A stretch of DNA of 64,000 nt from Pantoea sp. Cy-639 (GCF_011752525.1 NZ_VWXI01000015.1:82786-146785); one strand, 5' to 3'. Shown: positions 51,866-60,495, counted from the first letter of the stretch. The notes: a model not told the origin generated them from the letters alone. Numbers and translations are program-made.

Positions 51866-53356
51866 ATGGTTGCTGGACTGCTCGAGCGCCTTGGCGTTGC
51901 CGCCGCGGCTTACACCCAGGGCGACAACCCTGTTCACACCCCGATCGACGGCAGCCGCATCGCCTCGGTGAAGCTGCTCGGCAAGGCCGACACCATCGCC
52001 CGCATCGACCAGGCGCAGGCTGCTTTCGAAGCCTGGCGCAGCGTGCCGGCACCGCGCCGCGGCGAACTGGTGCGCCTGTTTGGCGAAGTGCTGCGCGAGC
52101 ACAAGGCCGACCTCGGTGAACTGGTGTCCATCGAAGCCGGCAAGATCACCCAGGAAGGCCTGGGCGAAGTGCAGGAAATGATCGACATCTGCGACTTCGC
52201 CGTCGGCCTGTCGCGCCAGTTGTACGGCCTGACCATCGCCTCCGAGCGTCCGGGCCACCACATGCGTGAGACCTGGCACCCACTGGGTGTGGTCGGGGTG
52301 ATCAGCGCCTTCAACTTCCCGGTGGCGGTATGGGCGTGGAACACCGCGCTGGCACTGGTGGCGGGCAACGCGGTGGTGTGGAAGCCGTCGGAGAAGACCC
52401 CGCTCACCGCCCTGGCTTGCCAGGCACTGTTCGAGAAAGCCCTGAAGGCCTTCGGCGACGCCCCGGCCGGCCTCAGCCAACTGGTGATCGGTGGTCGCGA
52501 AGCCGGCGAAGCCCTGGTCGACGACCCGCGCGTGCCGCTGGTCAGCGCCACCGGCAGTACCCGCATGGGCCGCGAAGTCGGGCCACGTGTCGCCGCACGT
52601 TTTGGTCGCAGCATCCTCGAACTGGGTGGCAACAACGCCATGATCCTGGCGCCGAGCGCCGATCTGGACCTGGCCGTGCGCGGCATCCTGTTCTCTGCCG
52701 TCGGCACCGCTGGCCAGCGCTGCACCACCCTGCGTCGCCTGATCGTGCACCGCTCGATCAAGGACGAGGTGGTGGCCCGGGTCAAGGCCGCCTACGCCAA
52801 GGTACGCATCGGCGATCCACGCAAGGACAACCTGGTTGGCCCGCTGATCGACAAGCTGTCGTTCGACGCCATGCAGGGCGCGCTGGCCAAGGCCCGCGAC
52901 GAGGGCGGCCAGGTGTTTGGCGGCGAGCGTCAACTGGCCGAGCAATACCCGAACGCCTACTACGTATCCCCGGCCATCGCCGAGATGCCGGCGCAGAGCG
53001 AGGTGGTGCGCCACGAGACCTTCGCGCCGATCCTCTACGTGCTGGCCTATGACGACTTCGAAGAGGCCCTGCGCCTGAACAACGAAGTGCCGCAAGGCCT
53101 GTCGTCGTGCATCTTCACCACCGATATTCGCGAGGCCGAACGTTTCCAGAGCGCTTCGGGCAGCGACTGCGGCATCGCCAACGTCAACATCGGCACCAGC
53201 GGTGCAGAGATCGGCGGGGCGTTTGGTGGCGAGAAGGAGACTGGTGGCGGGCGTGAGTCCGGGTCGGATGCCTGGAAAGGCTACATGCGCCGGCAGACCA
53301 ACACCGTGAACTACTCGCGCGAGTTGCCGCTGGCCCAGGGTATCGTGTTCGATTGA
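51866..53356 (+). CDS. amaB: 2-aminoadipate 6-semialdehyde (piperideine-6-carboxylate) dehydrogenase AmaB
   Basis: A 496-residue NAD(P)-dependent aldehyde dehydrogenase of the ALDH7 (antiquitin) type. The catalytic Cys 286 lies in GTAGQRCTTLRR, the general base Glu 252 in LELGGNNAMI, and VVWKPSEKTPLTA and SATGSTRMGREV form the cofactor site. It oxidises 2-aminoadipate 6-semialdehyde from pipecolate to 2-aminoadipate. AGGAG seven bases before ATG 51866 decides the start. amaA follows 143 bases later beyond a terminator-like hairpin and a repeat. Confidence 0.95.
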   Translation: MVAGLLERLGVAAAAYTQGDNPVHTPIDGSRIASVKLLGKADTIARIDQAQAAFEAWRSVPAPRRGELVRLFGEVLREHKADLGELVSIEAGKITQEGLGEVQEMIDICDFAVGLSRQLYGLTIASERPGHHMRETWHPLGVVGVISAFNFPVAVWAWNTALALVAGNAVVWKPSEKTPLTALACQALFEKALKAFGDAPAGLSQLVIGGREAGEALVDDPRVPLVSATGSTRMGREVGPRVAARFGRSILELGGNNAMILAPSADLDLAVRGILFSAVGTAGQRCTTLRRLIVHRSIKDEVVARVKAAYAKVRIGDPRKDNLVGPLIDKLSFDAMQGALAKARDEGGQVFGGERQLAEQYPNAYYVSPAIAEMPAQSEVVRHETFAPILYVLAYDDFEEALRLNNEVPQGLSSCIFTTDIREAERFQSASGSDCGIANVNIGTSGAEIGGAFGGEKETGGGRESGSDAWKGYMRRQTNTVNYSRELPLAQGIVFD

Positions 53357-53366
53357 TGAGCACAGG

Positions 53367-53387
53367 CGGGGGCCTTGCCCCCGTTTC
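53367..53387 (+). terminator. Intrinsic terminator of amaB
   Basis: Short GC-rich hairpin CGGGGGC / GCCCCCG with loop CTT, followed by TTT. If functional, amaA needs its own promoter or readthrough. Confidence 0.55.
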
Positions 53388-53391
53388 GCGT

Positions 53392-53472
53392 CACAAGGCC
53401 GCTCCTGCATGGATATCGCAATCTTCTGCAGGAGCGGCCTTGTGTCGCGAACGGGCTGCGTAGCAGCCCCAA
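53392..53472. repeat. Long palindromic repeat between amaB and amaA
   Basis: CACAAGGCCGCTCCTGCA (53392-53409) and TGCAGGAGCGGCCTTGTG (53427-53444) are perfect 18-base arms. They are followed by GGGCTGCGTAGCAGCCC, a second small hairpin. This repeat class also occurs at 50785. Confidence 0.85.
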
Positions 53473-53499
53473 CAAGAACAATAGTGCTGGAGCCGGGCC

Positions 53500-54786
53500 A
53501 TGTCCGAACTGCGTCAAGAATGTCTGTGGGAATTCCTCACCCCGCCGAGCGTGCCCGCCCAGGCCCTGGCCGGCGAGCACAAGGCGGATGTCTGCGTGAT
53601 CGGCGGTGGCATCACCGGGCTGTCCGCGGCCATCCATCTGCTCGAGCAGGGCAAGTCGGTGATTTTGCTGGAGGCCTGGAAGATCGGCCACGGCGGTTCG
53701 GGGCGCAACGTCGGCCTGGTCAATGCCGGGACCTGGATTCGCCCCGATGACGTCGAGGCGACCCTGGGGCACAAGCAGGGCAGTCGGCTGAACCAGGTGC
53801 TCGGCGAGGCGCCGGGCGAAGTGTTCGCGATGATCGAGCGCCTGGGGATCGACTGCCAGGCGCAGCACAAGGGCACCCTGCACATGGCCCACAACGCCAC
53901 CGGTATCGCCGACCTCGAAGCCCGCCACCAGCAATGGTCGCGCCGGGGAGCCGATGTCGAGTTGCTGACGGGCGGCAAGTGCCAGGAATACTGTGGCACC
54001 GACAAGATTTCCGCCGCGCTGCTCGACCGCCGCGCCGGCACCATCAACCCCATGGGCTACACCCAGGGCCTGGCAGGCGCGGTGAGCCGGCTTGGCGGCA
54101 AGCTGTTCCAGCAGTCCTCGGTCGAGGGGCTGGAGCGCGCTGGCGACGCCTGGCGGGTAACGACCGCGCATGGCGCGGTGCGCGCGGACAAGGTGGTGAT
54201 CTCCACCGGCGCCTACACCGAGGGCGACTGGAACAGCCTGCAAAAGCACTTCTTCCGCGGCTATTACTACCAGGTGGCCTCGAAGCCGCTGCACGGCGCC
54301 GCCGCCGACAAGGTCCTGCCTCATGGCCAGGGCTCATGGGACACCCGCACCGTGCTCAGCAGCATCCGCCGCGACGACCAGGGCCGCCTGTTGCTCGGCA
54401 GCCTTGGCCGGGTCGACAACAAGCCGGCGTGGTTCGTGCGCAGTTGGGCCGACCGGATCCAGAGCCATTACTACCCGCAACTGGGCAAGGTCGAGTGGGA
54501 GATGCACTGGACCGGTTGCATCGACTTCACCCCCGATCACCTGATGCGTCTGTTCGAGCCGGCGCCGGGGCTGGTGGCGGTGACCGGCTACAACGGCCGG
54601 GGCAACACCACCGGTACGGTGATCGGCCGGGCGTTCGCCGAGTTCCTGCTCAAGGACGACCCCGACAGCCTGCCGATCCCGTTCTCGCCGATGAAACCGG
54701 TGAGCGCGCCGTCGTTGCGTACGGCGTTCTATGAGTCGGGGTTCTCGCTGTACCACGCCGGGCAGTGTCTGCGCGTGGTGCTGTAG
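53500..54786 (+). CDS. amaA: L-pipecolate oxidase AmaA
   Basis: A 428-residue FAD-dependent amine oxidase of the DAO fold. The FAD motif is ADVCVIGGGITGLSAAIHLLEQGKSVILLEAWKIGHGGSGRNVGLVNAG at about 28-76, with the C-terminal TGYNGRGNTTGTVIGRAFAEFLL. AmaA oxidises L-pipecolate to piperideine-6-carboxylate, the substrate of AmaB. It is on the same strand as amaB and lies in the usual P. putida order. Confidence 0.92.
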   Translation: MSELRQECLWEFLTPPSVPAQALAGEHKADVCVIGGGITGLSAAIHLLEQGKSVILLEAWKIGHGGSGRNVGLVNAGTWIRPDDVEATLGHKQGSRLNQVLGEAPGEVFAMIERLGIDCQAQHKGTLHMAHNATGIADLEARHQQWSRRGADVELLTGGKCQEYCGTDKISAALLDRRAGTINPMGYTQGLAGAVSRLGGKLFQQSSVEGLERAGDAWRVTTAHGAVRADKVVISTGAYTEGDWNSLQKHFFRGYYYQVASKPLHGAAADKVLPHGQGSWDTRTVLSSIRRDDQGRLLLGSLGRVDNKPAWFVRSWADRIQSHYYPQLGKVEWEMHWTGCIDFTPDHLMRLFEPAPGLVAVTGYNGRGNTTGTVIGRAFAEFLLKDDPDSLPIPFSPMKPVSAPSLRTAFYESGFSLYHAGQCLRVVL

Positions 54787-54800
54787 TCGTCATTCCAGGC

Positions 54801-54872
54801 ACCTTCGCGGGGCAAGCCCGCTCCCACGCCTTCATTCCAGTGCTGCGTGGGAGCGAGCTTGGCCCGCGATGG
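54801..54872. repeat. REP palindrome pair
   Basis: TCGCGGGGCAAGCCCGCTCC facing GGGAGCGAGCTTGGCCCGCG between the convergent amaA and mechanosensitive-channel genes. Confidence 0.8.
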
Positions 54873-54873
54873 G

Positions 54874-56301
54874 TTATTTGTGCAACCAGCTCAGGAAGCC
54901 GCCTTTCTTCACCTCCGGCGGTTTCTGCAGCAATAGCGATTCGCGACTCATCTGCCGGAACCTTTGCAGCTTGGTCAGCGCCGACTTCACCTCGCCGCGC
55001 TGCTCCAGGCAACTGCGCACCTGGTCCTTCTCGATGCGGTAGAGCAGGCAACTGGTCAGCGTGCGGAACTCGGCCAGCGAGTCGTCCTGGTCCACCAGCC
55101 CCTCGATCCCCAGCACCTCCCCCGGCCCCATGCGCCCGGCTTCGACCAGCCGCTCGCCGTTGCGCACCGAGGCCTGGATCACCCCGCTGCCGATCACCAG
55201 CAGGTGGTCCGAATTGTCACCGACGCCGAGAATCACCTGGTCGGCCAGGTACTCCACTGCCGTCATGCGCTGGCTCAGGGCGTCGCGCTCCTCGCCGCTC
55301 AGCGAGCGGAACACTCGCACTTCGTCGAGCAATTCGCGTTGACGGCTGCGCGCAGGCCGCGCCAGGTCGAGGTTCCACATCACGCCGTTGGCCTCGAGGT
55401 GGCGGTGGGCCAGGTCGAACAGCTGGTTGCGCACCTCGGTCTTGCGCGCCATGTCGGCGACGAAAGCGCTGGCCTCGTATTCCACCGACTCCAGCGTCGC
55501 GGCCTTGACCGTGACCTTCGGCTCGGGCGAAGCGAGCAGGGCGCTGGTGCCTTGCAGCGCCTTTTCCAGCGCGTCGAACACTCGTCTGGGGCGTACCTTG
55601 GCCGGCACCACCACGCTGATCGCGACACCATGGCGGTCGGCCGGGCGGCTGTGGTTGAGCAGACGCGCCTTGGCCGCCAGCGAATTGGGAATCACCGCCA
55701 GGCTGCCGCTGCCGGTGATCAGGCGGGTGGCGCGCCAGTCGATGTCCACCACCTTGCCTTCGGTGCCGTCGATCGAGATCGAGTCGCCGATCTGGTAGGG
55801 GCGCGTGGTGTTGAGCACGATGCCGCTGAACACATCGCTCAAGGTGCTTTGCAGGGCCAGGCCGATGACGATGGCCATCACCCCCGAGGTGGCCAGCAGC
55901 CCTTTCACCGGCAGTTGCAGCACATAGGCCGCCGCCGCGACCACCGCAGCGAGGAAGATCAGCGCGCCGACCACATCCTGCAGCAGGCGCCCGCCATGAC
56001 TGCCGCGGGCCACCAGCAGCAGGCCGAACACCACCGTCACCGTGCGCGCGCCGATCAGCCACCAGGCGATGGTCAGCACCGTGGCCAGCAGGTTGCGCGC
56101 TACATCGTCGGTTTCCGCCGCCGGTTGCAGCGGGCTCATGCCGGCGGCCAGCAGCACCGCGCTGAACAGCAGGAAGATCACCAGCCGCGCGCCAATGCGC
56201 CAGGCGCGGCGCTGGGCAGGGAGCAGTTGCCAGAGCACGAGGTCGAGCAGGAGAAGGGCAGTACCGAGCAACAACGGGGACGACTGGATGAGCGCCAGCA
56301 T
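54874..56301 (-). CDS. MscS-family channel with C-terminal cyclic-nucleotide-binding-like domain
   Basis: A 475-residue protein. Several N-terminal hydrophobic helices (about 8-24, 38-56, 73-98, 105-140) lead into the MscS core GVMAIVIGLALQSTLSDVFSGIVLNTTRPYQIGDSISIDGTEGKVVDIDWRATRL (pore helix and beta-domain, about 137-195). Residues about 330-445 form a cNMP-binding/Crp-like domain (NSDHLLVIGSGVIQASVRNGERLVEAGRMGPGEVLGIEGL). Such proteins are osmotic valves or nucleotide-gated channels; the ligand is unproven. Start ATG 56301. Confidence 0.88.
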   Translation of the reverse strand: MLALIQSSPLLLGTALLLLDLVLWQLLPAQRRAWRIGARLVIFLLFSAVLLAAGMSPLQPAAETDDVARNLLATVLTIAWWLIGARTVTVVFGLLLVARGSHGGRLLQDVVGALIFLAAVVAAAAYVLQLPVKGLLATSGVMAIVIGLALQSTLSDVFSGIVLNTTRPYQIGDSISIDGTEGKVVDIDWRATRLITGSGSLAVIPNSLAAKARLLNHSRPADRHGVAISVVVPAKVRPRRVFDALEKALQGTSALLASPEPKVTVKAATLESVEYEASAFVADMARKTEVRNQLFDLAHRHLEANGVMWNLDLARPARSRQRELLDEVRVFRSLSGEERDALSQRMTAVEYLADQVILGVGDNSDHLLVIGSGVIQASVRNGERLVEAGRMGPGEVLGIEGLVDQDDSLAEFRTLTSCLLYRIEKDQVRSCLEQRGEVKSALTKLQRFRQMSRESLLLQKPPEVKKGGFLSWLHK

Positions 56302-56432
56302 GGAAGTCTCGGGAGTGAGGAGAGGGCTGTGGGTAGTAATAGAGCAGGTTGTCGTGGCAGGCAATGGCTGAGCGTTAGGCCGCTGCCCTGTTTTGACAAC
56401 GGCCTGAGCGCTTCCGGTTTAGGCTGATGGGG

Positions 56433-57038
56433 CTATTGAAGGAATGATTCGTAAGTTGACACATAGCCAATGAGGCCGGCGCAGGGGATCCAGCTGATGA
56501 CTATCCATAGAACGTTTGTCCAAGTGATTTGAGCATTCTGCAATCCCAATGGATCTCCTGCACAAGCATTGGCGGCTTGCTGGATCTGAATCAACACCAC
56601 GGAGAAAAAAGCTGTGTAGGCGACAGAAAGGAGCAACGGAGTGATGAGTATGATCGAGAAGGGCAGGCCGTCGACTGAAGGTACAGGATCCCAAAGCTCC
56701 CAGCTCAGTAGCAGCAAGGACGGAATCCAGTACATCAGGGTGACGCCAAGCGCAGATCCTTCGACTGGTAAATGCTTGGTGCGGCTGCGGGCGACAATTT
56801 TCCTCATTAGAAAATACAGGGTGAACCCTCCAAAAATCGTGCACAGCAGAGGCGTTATCTTGAAGCCGCGTTGCCCTCGAATAAGAAGCCAGTGACGATA
56901 GTTCCAGTAGGCAAAATAAAAACCTAGGGACAAGCAACCCATGAGTATCAGCTTCGATATGGAAACTATGTGGAGCTGCGTGTTATTCATGTTTGAGCTT
57001 GCAGGCGATGAATGAATTTGGTCTTCGATTACTGTCAT
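56433..57038 (-). CDS. Multi-pass membrane protein, candidate immunity protein
   Basis: A 201-residue protein with four or five hydrophobic segments (about 28-45, 63-77, 98-113, 126-150, 174-196) and a motif SISKLILMGCLSLGFYFAYWNYRHW reminiscent of DUF4234-like proteins. I do not recognise a specific family. It has visibly lower GC than flanking genes. It starts 16 bases after a 125-residue membrane protein gene, itself overlapping the PAAR-toxin gene, so it looks like the last gene of a toxin/immunity operon. AAGG five bases before ATG 57038 supports the start. Confidence 0.65.
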   Translation of the reverse strand: MTVIEDQIHSSPASSNMNNTQLHIVSISKLILMGCLSLGFYFAYWNYRHWLLIRGQRGFKITPLLCTIFGGFTLYFLMRKIVARSRTKHLPVEGSALGVTLMYWIPSLLLLSWELWDPVPSVDGLPFSIILITPLLLSVAYTAFFSVVLIQIQQAANACAGDPLGLQNAQITWTNVLWIVISWIPCAGLIGYVSTYESFLQ

Positions 57039-57054
57039 TTTTACCTTCGGCGGC

Positions 57055-57432
57055 TCATGTGATGAAACTGTTTGTGATTAGCCAAGTGAAGCCAGCGACA
57101 TTCAGCCAGGCGGCAGTTATTATTTTTCTTTTTAAGGGCTTAGGGAATTGCATGTGGTCTTGAACATCCAGTGAGCCTCTGCGGATTCTGGAATTGGGAA
57201 ACATCAGCTCGCTTGATATCATGGAGACGACTAGTACTCTAGATTTTATGCTTCGCTCTCCCCACATGTACGTAGCCAATGAAAGGCACTCGCTCCTTTG
57301 AAGTGCTGAAGTCATTTTTTTGAAGTCACGGCTACAGGCAATGTGAAGATCCAATGCAAGCCCGACTAGGCCTAGACAGAAAGGAGAGGCTAATAGGAAT
57401 ATTCTTACCTTGAATTCGAGTTGTTCAATCAT
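57055..57432 (-). CDS. Small membrane protein, candidate immunity protein of the PAAR toxin
   Basis: A 125-residue AT-rich gene product with hydrophobic segments at about 11-29 (FLLASPFCLGLVGLALDLHIA) and 105-122 (AAWLNVAGFTWLITNSF). No family recognised. Its ATG overlaps the last eight bases of the toxin gene (ATGATTGA contains the toxin stop), the classic arrangement for a cognate immunity gene with coupled translation. Membrane location fits protection against a membrane-inserting toxin domain. The role is inferred from context. Confidence 0.65.
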   Translation of the reverse strand: MIEQLEFKVRIFLLASPFCLGLVGLALDLHIACSRDFKKMTSALQRSECLSLATYMWGERSIKSRVLVVSMISSELMFPNSRIRRGSLDVQDHMQFPKPLKRKIITAAWLNVAGFTWLITNSFIT

Positions 57433-58837
57433 CTTGAAAACTCTCGAAAATCAACTCCCCAATTTCTTCGCCATGCTTCATCCCTTTGGTGCTGCCGACA
57501 TATGCTCCGGCCCCAGTTATGACTATTCCGCATATCAGGATCCCTTTAGGCGACCCAACTCTCCAGCAGACCTTTGCAGCGGCTTTAGTAGCTACATTGC
57601 CTCCAAGCCACCCTCCGGCCAAACCACCGGTAAAGTTACTGGCTTCCGTTATCTTTACTTTTTCACATGCCGTGGTATCACCCGCTCGACACACATCAGA
57701 AATTTTCACTGCCGAGCCAATACCCCCTATGGCAATGCCTATACGCCCTCCTGCCTTCAAGTATTTGGAGATGCTCGCTAGTTTATCCAGGTGTGTTGAG
57801 TATCCGGGGATTTGGCCTGGCGCCCCTGCTTTGCTCCAGTGATGAACTAAGCTTTTTGATGAAATGCCCAGATCCCGGCGTAGTCTTTCGTAGTTTCCAA
57901 GATTAAGGCGCTTGTTCAAAACGGTTGCTTTCAGATTTGTATTCAATTGTTTGAGCAGTTTCATGCGCTCGGCGAAAAACTCAGCGCTGTGTAGGTGCCC
58001 GTGCTTGGCAAATTGCTGCTGATGCAGTGCTTCGATCTTCCGCAAGATGAGACCTAGATCATCCAGCGATTTTGCAATCATCGTTTCACTTACACCGACG
58101 GAGAGGCTCACATCACTGAGCAACCCGGCAATCTCCGCCTGGTGCCGCAGCATGAACTGCGCTTCTTCCGGCGTCAGACTGGCCAAGGCCTCTCGCGCCT
58201 GTGTCGCCGCGCTTATGGCATGCAGTTCTTCACGGGTGCAGACAGGCCGACTCAGGCCATCGCCAATGACGAATATCTCGCCAGCCTTGAAACCTTGTTC
58301 AAAGGTCGGGTTCAAGCGCTCGAGGATCGAGCGCGGCAGATTGGCCTGCGGAGCGCCAAGTTCCAGCAGGACTTCCTGGTACGTCATGCAGCGCGGGACG
58401 ATGTAGAAGCCAGGCTCCATGGCTCGCGGAGCAGGCGACGTCGGGAATACCCGGGACGGGTAGACAGTGCTCACCGGGTTATTCGAGTAGTCCGGTGGCG
58501 ATGCTGCAGGTATGGCCGTCACTCCAGGCGCGTTGCGTAGCGCAGGTGGCTGGTGCAGTGGTGCCACCACGCGATTGCTGCCCAGCGGACACCCGCATTT
58601 GACCAGCGTGCCGTCTACGGCAGTGGGACGGCCATCCTGGATCCAGCGCTGTTCGCCCTCGAGGATGAGGCCGACTTCGTCGCAAAGCGGGCAGGCACTG
58701 GTGGGGTCGCCTTCGATCAACCAACGACGGCCATTGAAGGTGCCGCGGGACTGGCTGGCGATGCAGGTGGCGCCTGTGCTGGTGAGATCGCCATCGAGGC
58801 CTTGGCCATTCCCGAAAATGCTGGGACGCTGGTTCAC
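57425..58837 (-). CDS. PAAR-domain protein with putative pore-forming C-terminal toxin domain
   Basis: A 470-residue protein. Residues about 1-90 form a PAAR-type tip domain (GNGQGLDGDLTSTGATC, FNGRRWLIEGDPTSACPLCDEVG, VDGTLVKCGCPLGSNRV); PAAR proteins cap the type VI secretion spike. Residues about 135-200 resemble a LysM-like segment (GFYIVPRCMTYQEVLLELG, FKAGEIFVIGD). The C-terminal 110 residues hold glycine-rich hydrophobic helices (GGRIGIAIGGIGSAVKI, GGLAGGWLGGNVATKAAAK, ILICGIVITGAGAYVG) as in colicin-like membrane-inserting toxins. GTG 58837 has AAGGA eight bases upstream. The GC content falls towards the 3' end, suggesting a swapped toxin module. T6SS core genes are not in the window. 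Confidence 0.8.
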   Translation of the reverse strand: MNQRPSIFGNGQGLDGDLTSTGATCIASQSRGTFNGRRWLIEGDPTSACPLCDEVGLILEGEQRWIQDGRPTAVDGTLVKCGCPLGSNRVVAPLHQPPALRNAPGVTAIPAASPPDYSNNPVSTVYPSRVFPTSPAPRAMEPGFYIVPRCMTYQEVLLELGAPQANLPRSILERLNPTFEQGFKAGEIFVIGDGLSRPVCTREELHAISAATQAREALASLTPEEAQFMLRHQAEIAGLLSDVSLSVGVSETMIAKSLDDLGLILRKIEALHQQQFAKHGHLHSAEFFAERMKLLKQLNTNLKATVLNKRLNLGNYERLRRDLGISSKSLVHHWSKAGAPGQIPGYSTHLDKLASISKYLKAGGRIGIAIGGIGSAVKISDVCRAGDTTACEKVKITEASNFTGGLAGGWLGGNVATKAAAKVCWRVGSPKGILICGIVITGAGAYVGSTKGMKHGEEIGELIFESFQDD

Positions 58838-59168
58838 GACTCGGTTCCTTGAGGTGTGGGAGCGGAACGCTATCACCTTGGAAGCGGCTATTTTCGGGGC
58901 TTGTAGTGGCTGGGAAATGCCCTGCGCGAGTAGCAGATCAGTCCGCAGGAAAAGTCTGACAGGTTGGCGGGAAGGTCTCTGAAGGTGTGTCGAATGCGCG
59001 GACTCGCGCTATCGGCCCGGGGTTGTAGAGCGGTACTCATATCGTTCCTAGAATAGAACGCTAAAGGCAAATTTCGCTATCTACCGTTGCAAAGGTCACG
59101 GTTTTAATCTTCCCCCATCAACACGAAACACCCCACCCACTGAAGATCGAAACCTAGGAGCACCGGTA
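58838..59168. other. Intergenic region, no gene seen
   Basis: A 331-base gap between the divergent PAAR-toxin and isochorismatase genes. It is AT-richer than average and holds an imperfect inverted repeat CGTTCCTAGAATAGAACG (59043-59060) and CTAGGAG just before the isochorismatase start. I cannot assign a promoter with confidence. Confidence 0.4.
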
Positions 59169-59798
59169 ATGAACAACTTCAAATACAACCGCCTGAACAA
59201 AGACGACGCCGCCGTACTGCTGGTCGACCACCAGGCCGGCCTGCTGTCCCTGGTCCGTGACATCGAGCCGGACCGCTTCAAGAACAATGTGCTGGCCCTG
59301 GCCGACCTGGCCAAGTACTTCAACCTGCCGACCATCCTCACCACCAGCTTCGAGCAAGGCCCCAACGGCCCGCTGGTGCCCGAGCTGAAGGCCCTGTTCC
59401 CGGACGCCCCGTACATCGCCCGGCCTGGCCAGATCAACGCCTGGGACAACGAAGACTTCGTCAAGGCCGTGAAGGCCACCGGCAAGAAGCAACTGATCAT
59501 CGCCGGTGTGGTCACCGAGGTGTGCGTGGCATTCCCGGCGCTGGCGGCCCTTGAAGAAGAGTTCGAGGTGTTCGTGGTCACCGACGCATCCGGCACCTTC
59601 AATGAAATGACCCGCGACGCCGCCCACAACCGCATGAGCCAGGCCGGGGCGCAACTGATGACCTGGTTCGGCGTGGCCTGTGAACTGCACCGCGACTGGC
59701 GCAACGATGTCGAGGGGCTGGCGGCGCTGTTCTCCAACCACATCCCCGACTACCGCAACCTGATCACCAGCTACAACGCCCTGACCGCCGGCAAGTAA
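59169..59798 (+). CDS. Isochorismatase-fold cysteine hydrolase (YcaC-like)
   Basis: A 209-residue cysteine hydrolase: Asp 20 in VLLVDHQAGL and Cys 119 in GVVTEVCVAFPALAALEE are the expected catalytic residues. The residue usually described as the third catalytic position (Lys) aligns here with Arg 85 (YIARPGQINAW). Family members hydrolyse amide-like bonds; the substrate of YcaC-type proteins is not settled. It is followed 58 bases later by an ABM-domain gene on the same strand. AGGAGC before ATG 59169 supports the start. Confidence 0.87.
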   Translation: MNNFKYNRLNKDDAAVLLVDHQAGLLSLVRDIEPDRFKNNVLALADLAKYFNLPTILTTSFEQGPNGPLVPELKALFPDAPYIARPGQINAWDNEDFVKAVKATGKKQLIIAGVVTEVCVAFPALAALEEEFEVFVVTDASGTFNEMTRDAAHNRMSQAGAQLMTWFGVACELHRDWRNDVEGLAALFSNHIPDYRNLITSYNALTAGK

Positions 59799-59856
59799 GG
59801 CATCGGGCGCCGGAGACGGCGCCCGGTTCTTCCCGTCCAGCAACGGAGCCAAGCAG

Positions 59857-60408
59857 ATGGACAACCGCACTGTCGTCACCCTGGTCATCCAGCACAAGGT
59901 CCGCGCCGAGGCACTGGCGCAGTACGAAGCCTGGCTCAAGCGCGCCGTGACCACCGCGCGCCAGCAGCCCGGCCACCTGGACGTCAACGTCATCCGTCCG
60001 GACGACGCGGGTCGTCACTTCACCACCGTGGTGCGTTTCGCCGACGCCACCCAGTTGCAGGCCTGGGTCGACTCGGCCGAGCGCCAGGCGCTGGTCAGCG
60101 AAGTGCTGCCGCTGCTGGAGGATGGCGATCACCCACGGGTGCACGACGACCCGGAGTTCTGGTTCACCCCGCCAAGCGCGACGATGGCGCAACCACCGCG
60201 CTGGAAGCAGGCGCTGTTGACCTATCTGGTGATCTGCCCGATGACCCTGATCGTCCCGCAGTTGCTGGCGCCTGTGTTCAGTCGCTACCCGAGCCTGGGC
60301 GGTCCGATCAGCGGCAACCTGATCAGCAACCTGTTCGTCATCCTGCCCGTGGTGTTCTACATCATGCCCTGGGTGACCCGGCGCTGCGCTGCCTGGCTGC
60401 GCGGCTGA
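59857..60408 (+). CDS. ABM-domain protein with two C-terminal membrane helices
   Basis: A 183-residue protein. Residues about 1-100 match the antibiotic-biosynthesis-monooxygenase (ABM) dimeric alpha/beta-barrel fold (VVTLVIQHKVRAEALAQYEAWLKRAVTTARQQPGHLDVNVIRP and TTVVRFADATQLQAWVDSAERQAL). Two hydrophobic helices follow at about 122-142 and 155-174. The ABM fold often acts as a small monooxygenase or as a stress-linked protein, so membrane anchoring is unusual but seen in this family. It lies between the YcaC-like and amidohydrolase genes, probably in one operon. Confidence 0.85.
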   Translation: MDNRTVVTLVIQHKVRAEALAQYEAWLKRAVTTARQQPGHLDVNVIRPDDAGRHFTTVVRFADATQLQAWVDSAERQALVSEVLPLLEDGDHPRVHDDPEFWFTPPSATMAQPPRWKQALLTYLVICPMTLIVPQLLAPVFSRYPSLGGPISGNLISNLFVILPVVFYIMPWVTRRCAAWLRG

Positions 60409-60495
60409 ACGGCCGCTGGCAGGGTTGGCGCCGCTGCTAGTCTTCAACGGCCAAGCCCGTCCTCCATGCCCAGCCGCATTCCGATGGAGAACACC

